Assembly (NCBI GenBank): GCA_032718475.1
Contig: JAUCBJ010003892.1
Location: forward strand, 1-21,815
Direction: 5' to 3'
Source: Nemertoderma westbladi
Lineage: Eukaryota; Xenacoelomorpha; Nemertodermatida; Nemertodermatidae
Length of the DNA stretch: 21,815 bases
Shown here piece after piece: positions 9,301 through 18,885 of the stretch. The translations under genes were made by a program, and so were the position numbers. A model generated the notes under the pieces. That model searched no databases. It worked only from the letters and a program-made list of their open reading frames with translations, and was not told the DNA's origin. Within the stretch, counting starts at the first letter, position 1, and each line of letters opens with the position of its first letter.

Positions 9301-11110
9301 TGTCTCGTTATTCGATGTAAAAAGCATCGCACTGCACATACACACATTTTCAAATCATACACTTCATCTACTGCGGATGTATATCTACTATATACCTATA
9401 AAAGGCAAATCTCTCTCTCTGTTGTGCTCGAACTCCTGCATAACGGGCGAAGTGTTTGAGCTGGGACTTGGCATGTGTGTTTAACTTTAACAACTTTAAC
9501 CTAAACAATAAACTAATTAGTTTACTGTATGTACAGAGGTTATAATAAAGAAATAAGCGTTATAAACGAATTAATAAGGATTGATTATATATTCTTCAAA
9601 TAAATCATAAATGGTGAATGAAAATCATGAATTGAAGTGCTTAAATAATTTATTAAACGAAATAGGCCTAATTAAAAATTTTATATCAACATGAAGCAAT
9701 GATAATAATAGTATTTACCATATTACAGCCTGTATTACTATTATCATGTCCGAGATCGCATGACCTACAGTTCTGAACAGTATTAGCAATTTACTCATAA
9801 GAAGCAATGAACACACTTTGGATTCAGTGCAGAAAATTGGAAGTTATATTTTGGTAGTGAAACGCATATCTCACATACGTAGACGCATCTATATTGGGTT
9901 CCGGCGACTGAAACGTAGAATATCTCGATAAATAATCACTCTGCTTCCATTTTGAAGGTGGCTACCCCCACTATGTCGATCGTTGTGGTTCGTATGGTAT
10001 AAAATCTTTGCAATAGGAGTAACAGAAGATGGTAATAACCAAAATGCCTGATATGGGGTAGTCGCGATAAGTGTCGATTGAATGCAAAAATGTTCCACTA
10101 GTTCCACTCAATTTAAAGCAAAATTATTTTGAACACACAATATTTCATACATTTTTGCATTTTTTATAGCTGAGCCGAGTTGAAAAACTAAATATTTTTT
10201 GGGGCACCCTAGTGTGCAACTCCCCATGGAAAAATAATTATACTGTAACAATATATTATTGTTGTCTTATTGTACTGTAGTGTTAGTATTGGATGGGAGG
10301 TAAGCCCTTTCCATGTACAGTACAAACACGCCAGCAGCTAACTTATAGAATCAACTCACCTTTTCCACCTCAGCTTCACCCCATGTTACATAAATACCTG
10401 TTCTGGAATGAATAATATTAATGTTGTTGGCTCAGTTGACTTCCATTAAGACCCTTCCTATTTTGTCAATCTCTCAGTCAATGGCATCTACCTAACATAA
10501 CATTGTGCACTACACGTAGTCAGTAGGCACACATAGGAACATCATACTGTAGTACACTTACCGGTATTGTGTATCAGCTGAAGCTATACTCCCCCAACAT
10601 ATTAATTATAATTTAAGATCTTGTGATGGAGTATTGCAATTGGCATAAGGTCAATTCCATAAGAAACGGGCAAAAAAGCTAAAAAATAAAATGCATAATT
10701 TGTTATCACTGAATACACTTTCTGAATATTATATTTAAAAGTCAGCACTAGGGCCGTTTGTACAGATTTAGTCTTACTAACATTTCACAAACGTCCGACA
10801 CTTTTTTTCACAATTTTCTTTCTATTTACACGGCCAATCAAATAGAGTTGGTTTTGTGGAAGTTATTGTAGTCTTCCGCTATAGGTTGTTGCTCTTGGCA
10901 ACAGTCATGTACTGTTCGCGCTTTTAGACCTTTAGCAGTTTAACCTGCCAATTTTAATTGTCTTTTGTATATCAATTATTTAATGTACTGAAGTTACATC
11001 AGCCGAAGCCAGCCTGTGCGCGACCATTCACCAACAGTTAAGGGAGACTGGATTCGGATGCTTTGATAGTGATTGCAGTGTAGACCTACTGTAAATTCGA
11101 TTGATCGTCA
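9301..11110. other. AT-rich region without recognisable gene
   Basis: A (CT)n microsatellite lies at about 9409-9420 within TATAAAAGGCAAATCTCTCT, a context typical of dispersed invertebrate repeats. Near 9700-9750 ATGATAATAATAGTA faces TACTATTATCAT, a small foldback. One CGTCCGACAC motif at about 10792 belongs to the family at 18.2-19.7 kb. The 72-codon minus-strand frame at 9889-10107 shows no family I know. Confidence 0.5.
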
Positions 11111-11362
11111 ATATACAGTCGGGGTCTCAAAGTGCATCTGTTCTTTGAGATTTTCTCAAAGTTTTTCTAAAAGTGTCTAAAAGTCATAACATTACTCCCA
11201 ACGGCCGCTTTGAATTCTTGTAGACACTTTTAGTTGGGAATCTCAAAGTGATTTCCTGCTTTTAGGCACTTTGAATTCTTTTAATTCTTTGAGAAATGTC
11301 ACTTTGAGGTAGTTTGCGGCACTTTTAATTCTTTGAGAAAATAAACTCCTAGGTATTCCTGA

Positions 11363-11599
11363 TTGACAGCTCGTGGTAAGTTAACTGAGAGGCAGAGGCA
11401 TTCTCGGGGAACAATATTATGCGGGCAACAAAGTGATACTTGTGTGTTGGCCAGTTGTTGCATAGAAGCTATATTCCCACTAATTTATCAAATTGAGGTT
11501 CCTGAGGTCATTACGGGATGGGTTTTCGGTCGCAAGTACAAATTGAATTTACGGCACCCTAAAGTCTTTCTAAAAAACATTCATTCAAATAATACATGA
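11363..11599 (+). pseudogene. Short frame inside the Tc1/mariner-type element, possible transposase remnant
   Basis: A 78-codon frame just inside the left subterminal repeats. Its start, GKLTERQR, resembles the first helix of Tc1-like HTH domains, and its place behind the terminal repeat would fit. Nothing after about residue 15 supports this, no DDE motif follows, and it may be chance. Confidence 0.2.
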
Positions 11600-12426
11600 A
11601 ACATAATTTGTGAAACAAGATTAATGCTTGACAAGATTGATTATTTTAATAACATAATACAATATCAGATTAACAATTAATATAAGAGAAACTTCTCTGT
11701 AGTTTCTCTGTGTATACGCAGTTTCATTATAATGACCTAAAGAAGCCCTGTTGGGAGAAAGCTTGTAATAACATTTGTTATTCATTTCATTTGTCACCTC
11801 AGGTCAAACCGTACTACCTTTACTGTTTAATTAATATGATAACTATGTTGACGAGAGCGCGAGAATTCCTTCTTAAAAACTAAGAAAGGCTTTCGACTTT
11901 CAAGTACGATAGAACGGCTACAATCTTGTGTTGTTTTAGCTTAATAGAGATATTAAAATATCCCCTGCCGCTGGCGTTTATATCTGAGCATATTTTAAAT
12001 GTTTGCCTCATATTCAATTGCAATTGATGTGTACCGCCTTCTGGCAAAGCGGCACCCAGTTTAAACTATCAATCACAGCTAGTGAGTAGCGACCCACGGA
12101 CGGCGACCTTCAAACAAACAGGTGCAGAGTCGGAAAGAACTGTCACATGCTTTGTTTGGATTGTGGTACCATTTGATTACAACATAATAGATTTTGGCAG
12201 ACTGGGCGGTCGCTCTGACCATATGCATTGCGCACCAACAATGCCTAAAACATCTATGGGAACAGCCAATTAGTGCGCTTCAATCATTTATCTTTATTCC
12301 TGCCTCTATCGTTATTCTTTACTTTGTATAACACAATTTACAGTGCGGCGAAGTATGCTATAGGGGCTGTTGCGCTGTCAGTCAGAGAGGTAACGGCCCG
12401 TGGGGTAAGGATTTACCCATGGGGCG

Positions 12427-12489
12427 CTAACTATCAGATAGTCTGATACCAACTGTCAGACAGTCTTTTTCAACTATCAGATAGATGAT
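12427..12489. repeat. Palindrome triplet CTATCAGATAG / CTGTCAGACAG
   Basis: Three 11-bp palindromes spaced 24-28 bp apart just inside the left inverted end of the 2753-bp element: CTATCAGATAG, CTGTCAGACAG, CTATCAGATAG. Confidence 0.75.
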
Positions 12490-12639
12490 CGCCCAGTTCA
12501 GCAGTTACAAGTTGCCGATAATAGTTGTATTTTTTAAACCCCGAGTGTTGTTCTTGTTGACCGAGTCTGTTACTTCCGAAATCGTTGGTCGTGGTGCCGG
12601 TGCCGGAATTCTGGCTTTGATTAAAAGCACTGAACTGCT

Positions 12640-12980
12640 GAACGATGGCGGAATCTACGAAACCCGGCCGGATTCCTAATCCATAATCCGAGGAGGCGAC
12701 GGAGTCAATTAAACGTAAACAATGAAACGATCGCGATGGACAATGGAGTCTATTCAATGTATCCAGAACGATACGATGGCGACGGAGTCTATTACAGTAT
12801 TAAACACGCAACCAAAGCGATCAGACGATGGCGAAGTAATCTACAAAACAGAGAACGACAGGAAGGCGATGGAGTTTATTAAACCCAGTAAGATGATGCA
12901 TAGCGAAGCGATCGAGACGGATAACGGAGTCTATTTGCAGTATTAAACCTGGAACGAAGACGGTGGAATCTATAGGCAGA
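12640..12980. repeat. Diverged minisatellite around GATGGCGACGGAGTCTATT
   Basis: At least six degenerate copies of (GATGGCGAC)GGAGTCTATT, often followed by CAGTATTAAAC, spaced ~35-95 bp, near 12690, 12743, 12776, 12869, 12926 and 12963. The open frame at 12722-12946 follows from the repeat structure and shows no known domain. Confidence 0.7.
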
Positions 12981-13100
12981 TAGGCCTAACCCTGGAACAA
13001 TGCGAACAAGGCTACTCTAAAGTTAGACTAGACTGGTTTGTGAGATTAACTTGCCAATACTAACTCAATACAATGTGCTTTCTTCGAATTCCTAATAATA

Positions 13101-13180
13101 TATTTTAATCTTAATAATAATTATTCAACATCAATTATTTTATTTTAATCTTAATAATAATTATTCAACATCAATTATTT
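13101..13180. repeat. Perfect 40-bp tandem duplication
   Basis: 13101-13140 and 13141-13180 are identical (TATTTTAATCTTAATAATAA... ending CAATTATTT). Identity suggests a very recent event or an assembly effect. Confidence 0.97.
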
Positions 13181-13375
13181 TATAAGTCTTGTCAATGTAT
13201 AAGATTGCTAAAGACTAAAGAGCTAATTTTAGGAAAATCTGCCTTATATTTTTAGAATTATTATAATTAATTTTGTTATGTTTATAATGAATTGTATCTT
13301 TTGACAGACTACTTCATGTGCGACCGTGATAATAAAATTAAATGGTGCCGAAATATTTTCACTTAGCTGCAGGTA

Positions 13376-13490
13376 GGGGGGGGGGGGGGTGGGGGGGCAA
13401 TCAACATTCTTCCCTCTCCAGGTGAAAATCGACGCAAATAACAGCTTGTTTACTACTGAAATAAAACTGCATCCTGTTCTATAGGAAAAA
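13376..13490. repeat. Poly-G repeat module (G14-T-G7)
   Basis: G14-T-G7 followed by CATTCTTCCCTCTCCAGGTG, GACGCAAATAACAGC and AAATAAAACTGCATCCTGTTCTAT, collinear with 9033-9170. Confidence 0.75.
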
Positions 13491-14204
13491 ACATTATAGG
13501 GGAAACTTTAGCAAGTTGTGTTTATTTTAACCGATAGACAAGATTACATGTTTACCAAGTTTGGTATAATTTAGTCAAAGATTGAATGAGTTAAGATTTT
13601 AAATTATCAGTGGAGGGTGAAGGCGGTTGGCCAGGATTCAGTTATACTTGAATAAAGAATAGTGATTAAACCAAGGGATACGCGATATGACACTGCTGTA
13701 TAAGATCATTGAATGACTGTTGATTTCGAAACATTTAATTCAAAACTATGTAAATGTTAATATAATGTTGGATTTTTTTTTGTAATAATTAACAGATTAA
13801 TTATATTTCATTAATTTATTTTTTTATCTAATCACATTATTAAATAACGAAGCACAGAAATAATACTAAGATTTAATATTGAATTGAAGGTACAGTACCG
13901 AATTGAATATTTGAATGGGAGAATCTTTTAGGCTCGTTAAGCCAAGGAATGCCTGTTCACCACCATGGGTGATCTTCCACAGTAAACCCTTCCACTCTGT
14001 TTCCCAAGTTGCCTTGGTTACCAATCGACCACTGAAGGATGAAAGCCGGGGTTGGGCTAGGCTGCAGCACTGTGCCCAAACAGTACTGCCCCATCTAGGG
14101 ATCGAACATTGAATATTTGAGATTGCATAAGATATAGTATTGAATACCGTCATCCCGTTGGTGACTCCATTCCATTGGCAACCATTTCGATTGGTTTCGG
14201 CTCT

Positions 14205-14460
14205 TCAGTCCCCGACTAGACCGATGATCGGCGTGGTTGCTGTCCCCATGACTGATGCTGCATTACCAACCAAAATTGCCATCTCCAGGCGCTGGAGCAG
14301 AAACTGGTGTGACCGCGGTTCGTGGGTGGCACTGTGGAGACGAGCCCCGATCTCCCGGAGGAAGGTGGATGTCTCTGGACCAGGGCGGCCAAAGGTCTCA
14401 AAGGCCACGGGGTGAAAGAAATGGTCCCGGTCCATTAGGTCGCGATACTTAGAGTTTTTA
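14205..14460 (-). pseudogene. Retroelement (LINE) pol C-terminal remnant
   Basis: The minus-strand frame reads KYRDLMDRDHFFHPVAFETFG, then TSTFLREIGARL, RSHQFLLQRLEMAI and GNAASVMGT. From memory this is the conserved tail behind the reverse transcriptase in a widespread group of invertebrate LINE-like pol genes, often KY.DL...F.PVA.ETFG...LQR...A.QRGNAA..LGT. Upstream, HSAEGAERIKQLK fits the same family in a shifted frame, so a frameshift lies near 14448. The RT domain is gone. It is a fossil inside the 2753-bp element. At 14090-14105 a GTTCGATCC word resembles a pol III B box, but no tRNA or SINE head is visible. Confidence 0.5.
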
Positions 14461-14726
14461 ACTGTTTAATGCGCTCCGCCCCCTCAGCTGAGTGCCCCTC
14501 GGCAATAATGGTTTGTTGAAGGTGGCTGGGGGCCAGTGGATCTAGTAATAATTAACGCAAAGATATGATTCGGTAGGCCTACGTGATATTAGTTTCTCAA
14601 ACCAAACCTATCCATCCATTGACGTCCAAATATATCAAATTTCTCAATCCATACTAATCCGTATGTAATAATGTACACTGTAATGCAATACCGGTAATGT
14701 CAATGTCCAACCAAACAATGCGTTGA

Positions 14727-14975
14727 GTGTTATCGGACCAGCCTCCGAGAAATATTAGGCTAACTGTACCTCGCTCTGTCGCATCAGTTTTTGTAGTGGT
14801 CTCGCTGTCTGTAGTTCCAGGCTACCAGAATCCGTTAGGCGTAGTGCATGATATAGAATCAGCACATCCTGACATCTGTGCAACACCTGAACTCACGAGA
14901 GCATTTTACAGATGGTGGTCTAATTTATATGGTCTTGTACCGCGAAATCGTGTATTATTTACAGATGTAGGCTAA
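14727..14975 (+). other. Unrecognised 82-codon frame inside the 2753-bp element
   Basis: No recognised domain. It has a hydrophobic stretch near residues 18-31 and a Trp-Trp pair (RAFYRWWSNLYG). It has no supporting splice or promoter context and is probably a chance frame. Confidence 0.12.
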
Positions 14976-15247
14976 ATTTCGGGTCTTGTACCGTGCACAG
15001 TACTGGTGGGCCTACACAGCTACTGCTATTTTGCCTAATACAGGTCCCAGAGGTAAATCCTTACCCCACGGGCTGTTACCTCTCTGACTGACAGCGCAAC
15101 AGCCCTCTCTCGAAGTATGGCTGGTTGACGGGTAAATCTTTTCGACCTACGCGTAGGCCTACGCGTAGCTACGCGTAGATACGCGTAGTTTGTAACTTCC
15201 ATTCCTGTCATTTACCGGTAGGGCCAGACTTACTGCCTTTTTAACAA

Positions 15248-15345
15248 CTACGCGTAGGTGTTTTAAAACTACGCGTAGTTATTTTGGAACTACGCGTAGG
15301 TATTTTGAAACTACGCGTAGGTGCTACGCGTAGCTACGCGTAGCA
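15248..15345. repeat. CTACGCGTAG array with ~20-bp period (left inner block)
   Basis: Six palindromes. The first five are separated by short AT-rich linkers (TTTTAAAA, TTTTGGAA, TTTTGAAA); the last two abut directly. Each unit contains ACGCGT and can form a hairpin. Confidence 0.95.
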
Positions 15346-16094
15346 GTCCTGATAACAATGATTTTTCATTTCAGGTCCGGTAGGGTTGAGTTGTTAGGCA
15401 AGTATCGGTATATGTCAGGTATCTGATTATCAGACAAATGTAATAACAGAATCGGAAACTCATATCTCTACATACAGCACTGGTAATAAATAATATTCGG
15501 CTCTTTCATATACAAACACAGAGGATGAATAAAAAGTAAACTTAAAATTCACGTCTCATGATTCAAGTATCTTTGTTTCCATTGGATTATTTAAATATTG
15601 AATAGAAGTAAATTAAGCGACCAGTCTACCGGTGAAGAGGTTAAGCGAAAGCTGATAAATACTGCATATAATCAAATTGTTTGGTCAAATGACAAGTGCA
15701 ACCAATCATGGTAGACAATTTAGTCTCCCCCTTCCCTTGTCAAGGGGTTAACATATTAAATACAGTATATATCCTTGCCCTATCGTGAACAAAGGCAATA
15801 AAAAGCATAGAGAATCGATAAGAACCATCGGCCTATTTCCTTTGGAAACTATTTTTGAACTCTAAACATTAATTATTAACACATTTTACCGCCCGCAACG
15901 CACGAAGTGAAGAATATGTAGTTTTCGCGTATTCCTCTATATAGAGTATACAGGTATATAGGATACATTACTGTTGAAAGCATTTGATGGTTGTGGGTTG
16001 TTTATTGAACATACCGTATTGTGTCTTATTTTAGTACTGACTCTCTTGGAATACGTAAGCCTACTAATGATAAACTACGTATAGGCATAGTTAT

Positions 16095-16272
16095 GGGTAG
16101 CACCTATGCGTAGGTCGCGTAGGACCTACGCGTAGCACCTACGCGTAGCTACGCGTAGCACCTACGCGTAGTTATTGTTAAAACTCTGAAACTGGTGATA
16201 TATGACCCAATGTTGCGAACTACGCGTAGCTACGCGTAGCTACGCGTAGCTACGCGTAGGCCTACGCGTAGG
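16095..16272. repeat. CTACGCGTAG array (right block)
   Basis: Nine intact palindromes, some head to tail without spacer, preceded by degraded versions (CACCTATGCGTAGG, GGTCGCGTAGG). The last five form the terminal inverted repeat. Confidence 0.95.
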
Positions 16273-16476
16273 TCGAAAAGATTTACCCTGGTTGACCATT
16301 GAAATGAATTTGGTAAAGGTATTCGGCGTTCACGTGGGCTAAACAAATTTAAACAGTACAGTTTTAGCACTATACATTAATATAGATAGGGCAACAGACA
16401 AACTGTCTATGACACAAATACCAACACATTCCGATAGCCCGCAATTACGGCGTCTCTAAAGAGCCCAAATATAAAT

Positions 16477-16889
16477 TAATAAAATCCTCTATGAAACAAT
16501 AAAAATTCCTACAAAAAATACTGCTGTATTAAATATTAGTTACTGCAGTAACATATAATAATTACTGCAGTAACAAATATTTATTACTGCAGTAATAAAT
16601 ATTTATTACTGCAGTAATAAATATTTATTACTGCAGTAACAAATATTTATTACTGCAATAATCAATATTAATAAATTAATAAATAATTGAATAAAAATTA
16701 ATACTGCAGTAATCAATATTAGTAAATAATTGAATAAAAATTTCTACTGCAGTAACAAATTATTTGTTACTGCAGAAAAAGACAATTTTTTATTACTGCA
16801 GTAAGTTTAATTCTTACTTTCAGTAACAAATATTTATTACTGCAGTATTTTTTGGAGGCATCTTTATTGTTTCATAGAGGTTTTTATTA
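16477..16889. mobile_element. Palindromic MITE, 413 bp, built from TTACTGCAGTAA
   Basis: The ends TAATAAAATCCTCTATGAAACAATAAA-like and the inverse at 16862-16889 share about 40 bp of inverted identity, down to CAAAAAATACTGC. The interior is an array of the palindrome TTACTGCAGTAA alternating with AAATATTTA, ~22-bp period, with AT-rich decay around 16665-16745. TA may be the target duplication, but this is not resolved. No coding capacity. Confidence 0.85.
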
Positions 16890-17099
16890 CTTATATTTTA
16901 CCCTTTAGTAGTCAAAGTCAATATACCCCATACCATAGCCAGCTTCAGGCAGGACTGTATGAAATGACTGACAGTACTACTTTGAAATCTTTGAGGACAC
17001 TTTGTCATTTTCTTGGACCACTTTTAGAAATTTGAGACACTTTTAGTTCTTTGAGAAAATCTCAAAGAACAGATGCACTTTGAGACCCCGACTGTATAA

Positions 17100-17999
17100 T
17101 CTCTGACAGTATTATTCACTTTCGGGGAAATATTAACAGTTCCTTTAGGACGTGGCGCTTTAAGTATAAAAACAGAGTTATGATTTATACTAATCACAAC
17201 TGGATGGCTACTGAGTTTCGTAAAAAGCGCATTCTTTAGGAGATGCTTTATTAACCTTCACACTACTTCACACGACTTCACACTAGTTCACACTACTGCG
17301 CACTGATCTGCCGACCGTCACTGAATTTGATCATATATAAGGAGGATCGCAACTGACACATGTAGGGATTATGAAATAGCATTCAATTCACACAAAAACC
17401 ACTATAATGTAAGTCGCAGTTGCTACCGGTAAACCTGTTCCTCTAACCTTTAGTAATCAAGAAGATTGGGGGTTTTATGATTATTCATCGGTATTCTCCA
17501 AATATATCAGCAATATACACCAACATAACACCAATTAATAACAGAATCAAATAATGCGGTGAACAGTCAGTATGTGTTACTTATGCAGTGTTCCATGTGC
17601 AGCAATGCATGAATTGCGGTGTGATGCGGTAGTTGAATCGCGTTGCGTAGTGCCGCGATGTTTCAGTGATTCAGATATGAAGTATGATTCAGCAATGATT
17701 CAGTTAATAGTTTTACGTTCTTGTAATCAAAGCCATCTGATGTTTCTGATGTTTAGGTCAAAGTCTGAAACTTCCAACACAGAAGTACAGAAGAATTTCC
17801 AAGCAGTTGTTCTCGCTCAGAAAGGTAAACAAAGACCGTAATGCATTGCGCGGTTTTCCGTAGGCCTCTGTTCACGATAAAATGAAAATCGCTCTGATTG
17901 GCTGAGTTGAGCGAGCTGAACAAAGAGAGGCTCCACGTGTACAGTAAACCAGCTGGCAGATTTCGTCATCTGAATTACAGTCTTTAGAGTATTAAGCGC
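17100..17999. other. Region without recognisable gene
   Basis: Contains a short direct repeat, CTTCACACTA-like, four times at about 17257-17297. The 89-codon frame at 17572-17841 is Cys/Met-rich with no known domain and is probably chance. Confidence 0.5.
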
Positions 18000-18145
18000 A
18001 TTGCGGAGAAAATGGCTTGTTATGTCCGCTAAAACACCTTCACGGTACATTGCGGAGAAAATGGCTTGTTATGTCCGCTAAAACACCTACACAGTATATT
18101 GCGGAGAAAAATGACCTGTTATATCCGCAAAAGCTTTTACATGTA
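18000..18145. repeat. 49-bp tandem repeat, three copies
   Basis: Units 18000-18048, 18049-18097 and 18098-18145 start ATTGCGGAGAAAATGGCTTG and contain GTCCGC, which is inverse to GCGGA(C) at the unit start, so each unit can form a small hairpin. The first two are nearly identical; the third is diverged (ATGACCTGTTATATCCGC). Confidence 0.95.
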
Positions 18146-18572
18146 CAGAAGCCCAGAATATGCACCTTTGTTTGACAAACGTCCGACACCTAAAATATGT
18201 CCGTAATGCGATTGGATTTCAAACATGATTATATGGCTTTAACCGGCACTAAAATGTCACATAAAACAATAGTTAATTCCAGCAAGTAGTTAACCAATTT
18301 GTTCCGGGTAGGGCCAGGATCCGTAGTACATACCGTTTCGAGATTCCCACTTTTGAAGGTCTACCAAACTAATTTACTGAATCCATAGGGTAACCGTCAA
18401 TGAACTACAATTTATTTATGTTCGATAAGCATGTGGAATAGTCGTTGGTATTACCATCACTACTACTATATGACTGTTGCTACCTGTTACCTGTTTCGTT
18501 AGGCCAATGATTTTACTTTCAAGATGGGTCATTGTTATAAATGTTGTCGCGCTCAAGACTCAAGTGCTGTTA

Positions 18573-18740
18573 CCCCCCCCCCCCCCCCCCCCCCTAATCC
18601 TGTTAGACCATGTATATAATTTTATTATTACTCATTTCCCTCATTTGATAACATCATTGCTTATTTTTACCGTCTCCATAACTTGCTCTTTTCCCCAAAT
18701 TGGTAACATCTATTTATTGTTTTGGAGAGAAAAATAATAG
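18573..18740. repeat. Poly-C tract (22 C) with dispersed-repeat flank
   Basis: 22 C at 18573-18594. The following 150 bp include TTGCTCTTTTCCCCAAATTGG and TTTATTGTTTTGG, shared with 8405-8660. A short GGGGGG run lies near 18802. Confidence 0.7.
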
Positions 18741-18885
18741 TATGTTTTTGCTTATCAGTAATCTACAGTAGATTGAAACATTTTGAAATATTGTATGTGT
18801 TTGGGGGGTAGGGAACAAGATCAATCGCTAAGTACGACGGTGGGAGGGGGGTAACAGCACGGGACGATACTTCCATTGATTTATC

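Larger units (their letters stand above)
12349..15119. mobile_element. Non-autonomous DNA transposon, 2753 bp (12358-15110) with 9-bp target duplication
   Basis: CGAAGTATG stands directly on both sides (12349-12357, 15111-15119). The ends 12358-12418 and 15050-15110 are inverted repeats of about 60 bp with few mismatches, sharing GGGCTGTTGCGCTGTCAG, TCAGAGAGGTAAC and GTGGGGTAAGGATTTACC. A 9-bp duplication points to Mutator-like elements, although an 8-bp hAT-like reading is possible. No transposase frame was found inside. It carries palindromic repeats, a minisatellite, a 40-bp tandem duplication, a poly-G module and a LINE pol remnant, so it either grew by internal insertions or captured them. 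Confidence 0.85.
15122..16296. mobile_element. Palindrome-rich DNA transposon, 1159 bp (15130-16288) with 8-bp target duplication
   Basis: TGGTTGAC flanks both sides (15122-15129, 16289-16296). The ends are perfect inverted repeats of ~49 bp starting GGGTAAATCTTTTCGACC and running into CTACGCGTAG palindromes. About 19 TACGCGTA cores occur in four blocks: 15147-15181, 15248-15345, 16127-16170 and 16219-16272. The middle 15350-16050 is unique AT-rich DNA with no coding frame. An 8-bp duplication is typical of hAT elements. A 9-bp reading (CTGGTTGAC) is also possible. Confidence 0.92.
11114..17096. mobile_element. Tc1/mariner-type element, interrupted by three nested insertions
   Basis: The first 48 bp (11114-11161, starting TACAGTCGGGGTCTCAAAG) are repeated perfectly in inverse at 17049-17096, with TA on both outer sides (11112-11113, 17097-17098). 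TACAGT ends and a TA target duplication are hallmarks of Tc1/mariner. Both subterminal regions carry more direct and inverted copies of CTAAAAGTGTCT and CACTTTGA, possibly transposase-binding sites. The terminal repeat itself contains a near-palindrome, CTTTGAGATTTTCTCAAAG. Subtracting the insertions at 12358-15110, 15130-16288 and 16477-16889 with their target duplications leaves about 1.64 kb. No DDE catalytic motif was recognised, so the element is decayed or non-autonomous. Confidence 0.87.

Noticed and set aside
8931-9484. Proline-rich open frames across 9033-9055 and 9280-9300 (and at 18477-18737)
   Set aside because: They exist only because homopolymer C/G runs contain no stops. No domain or splice support.
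9889-10107. 72-codon minus-strand frame
   Set aside because: No recognisable motif, no splice context, and length expected by chance.
12722-12946. 74-codon open frame
   Set aside because: It coincides with the GGAGTCTATT minisatellite and shows no domain.
14088-14110. tRNA-like B box (GTTCGATCCC on the minus strand)
   Set aside because: No cloverleaf, A box or acceptor stem around it; at most a SINE fragment.
16095-16272. CRISPR-like array of short repeats
   Set aside because: Repeats are 10-bp palindromes, often without spacers, inside a transposon with target duplication, in an animal genome with introns; no cas genes.
17572-17841. 89-codon Cys/Met-rich frame
   Set aside because: No domain, no signal peptide and no neighbouring exon; composition follows repeated GATTCAG/TGCGGT words.
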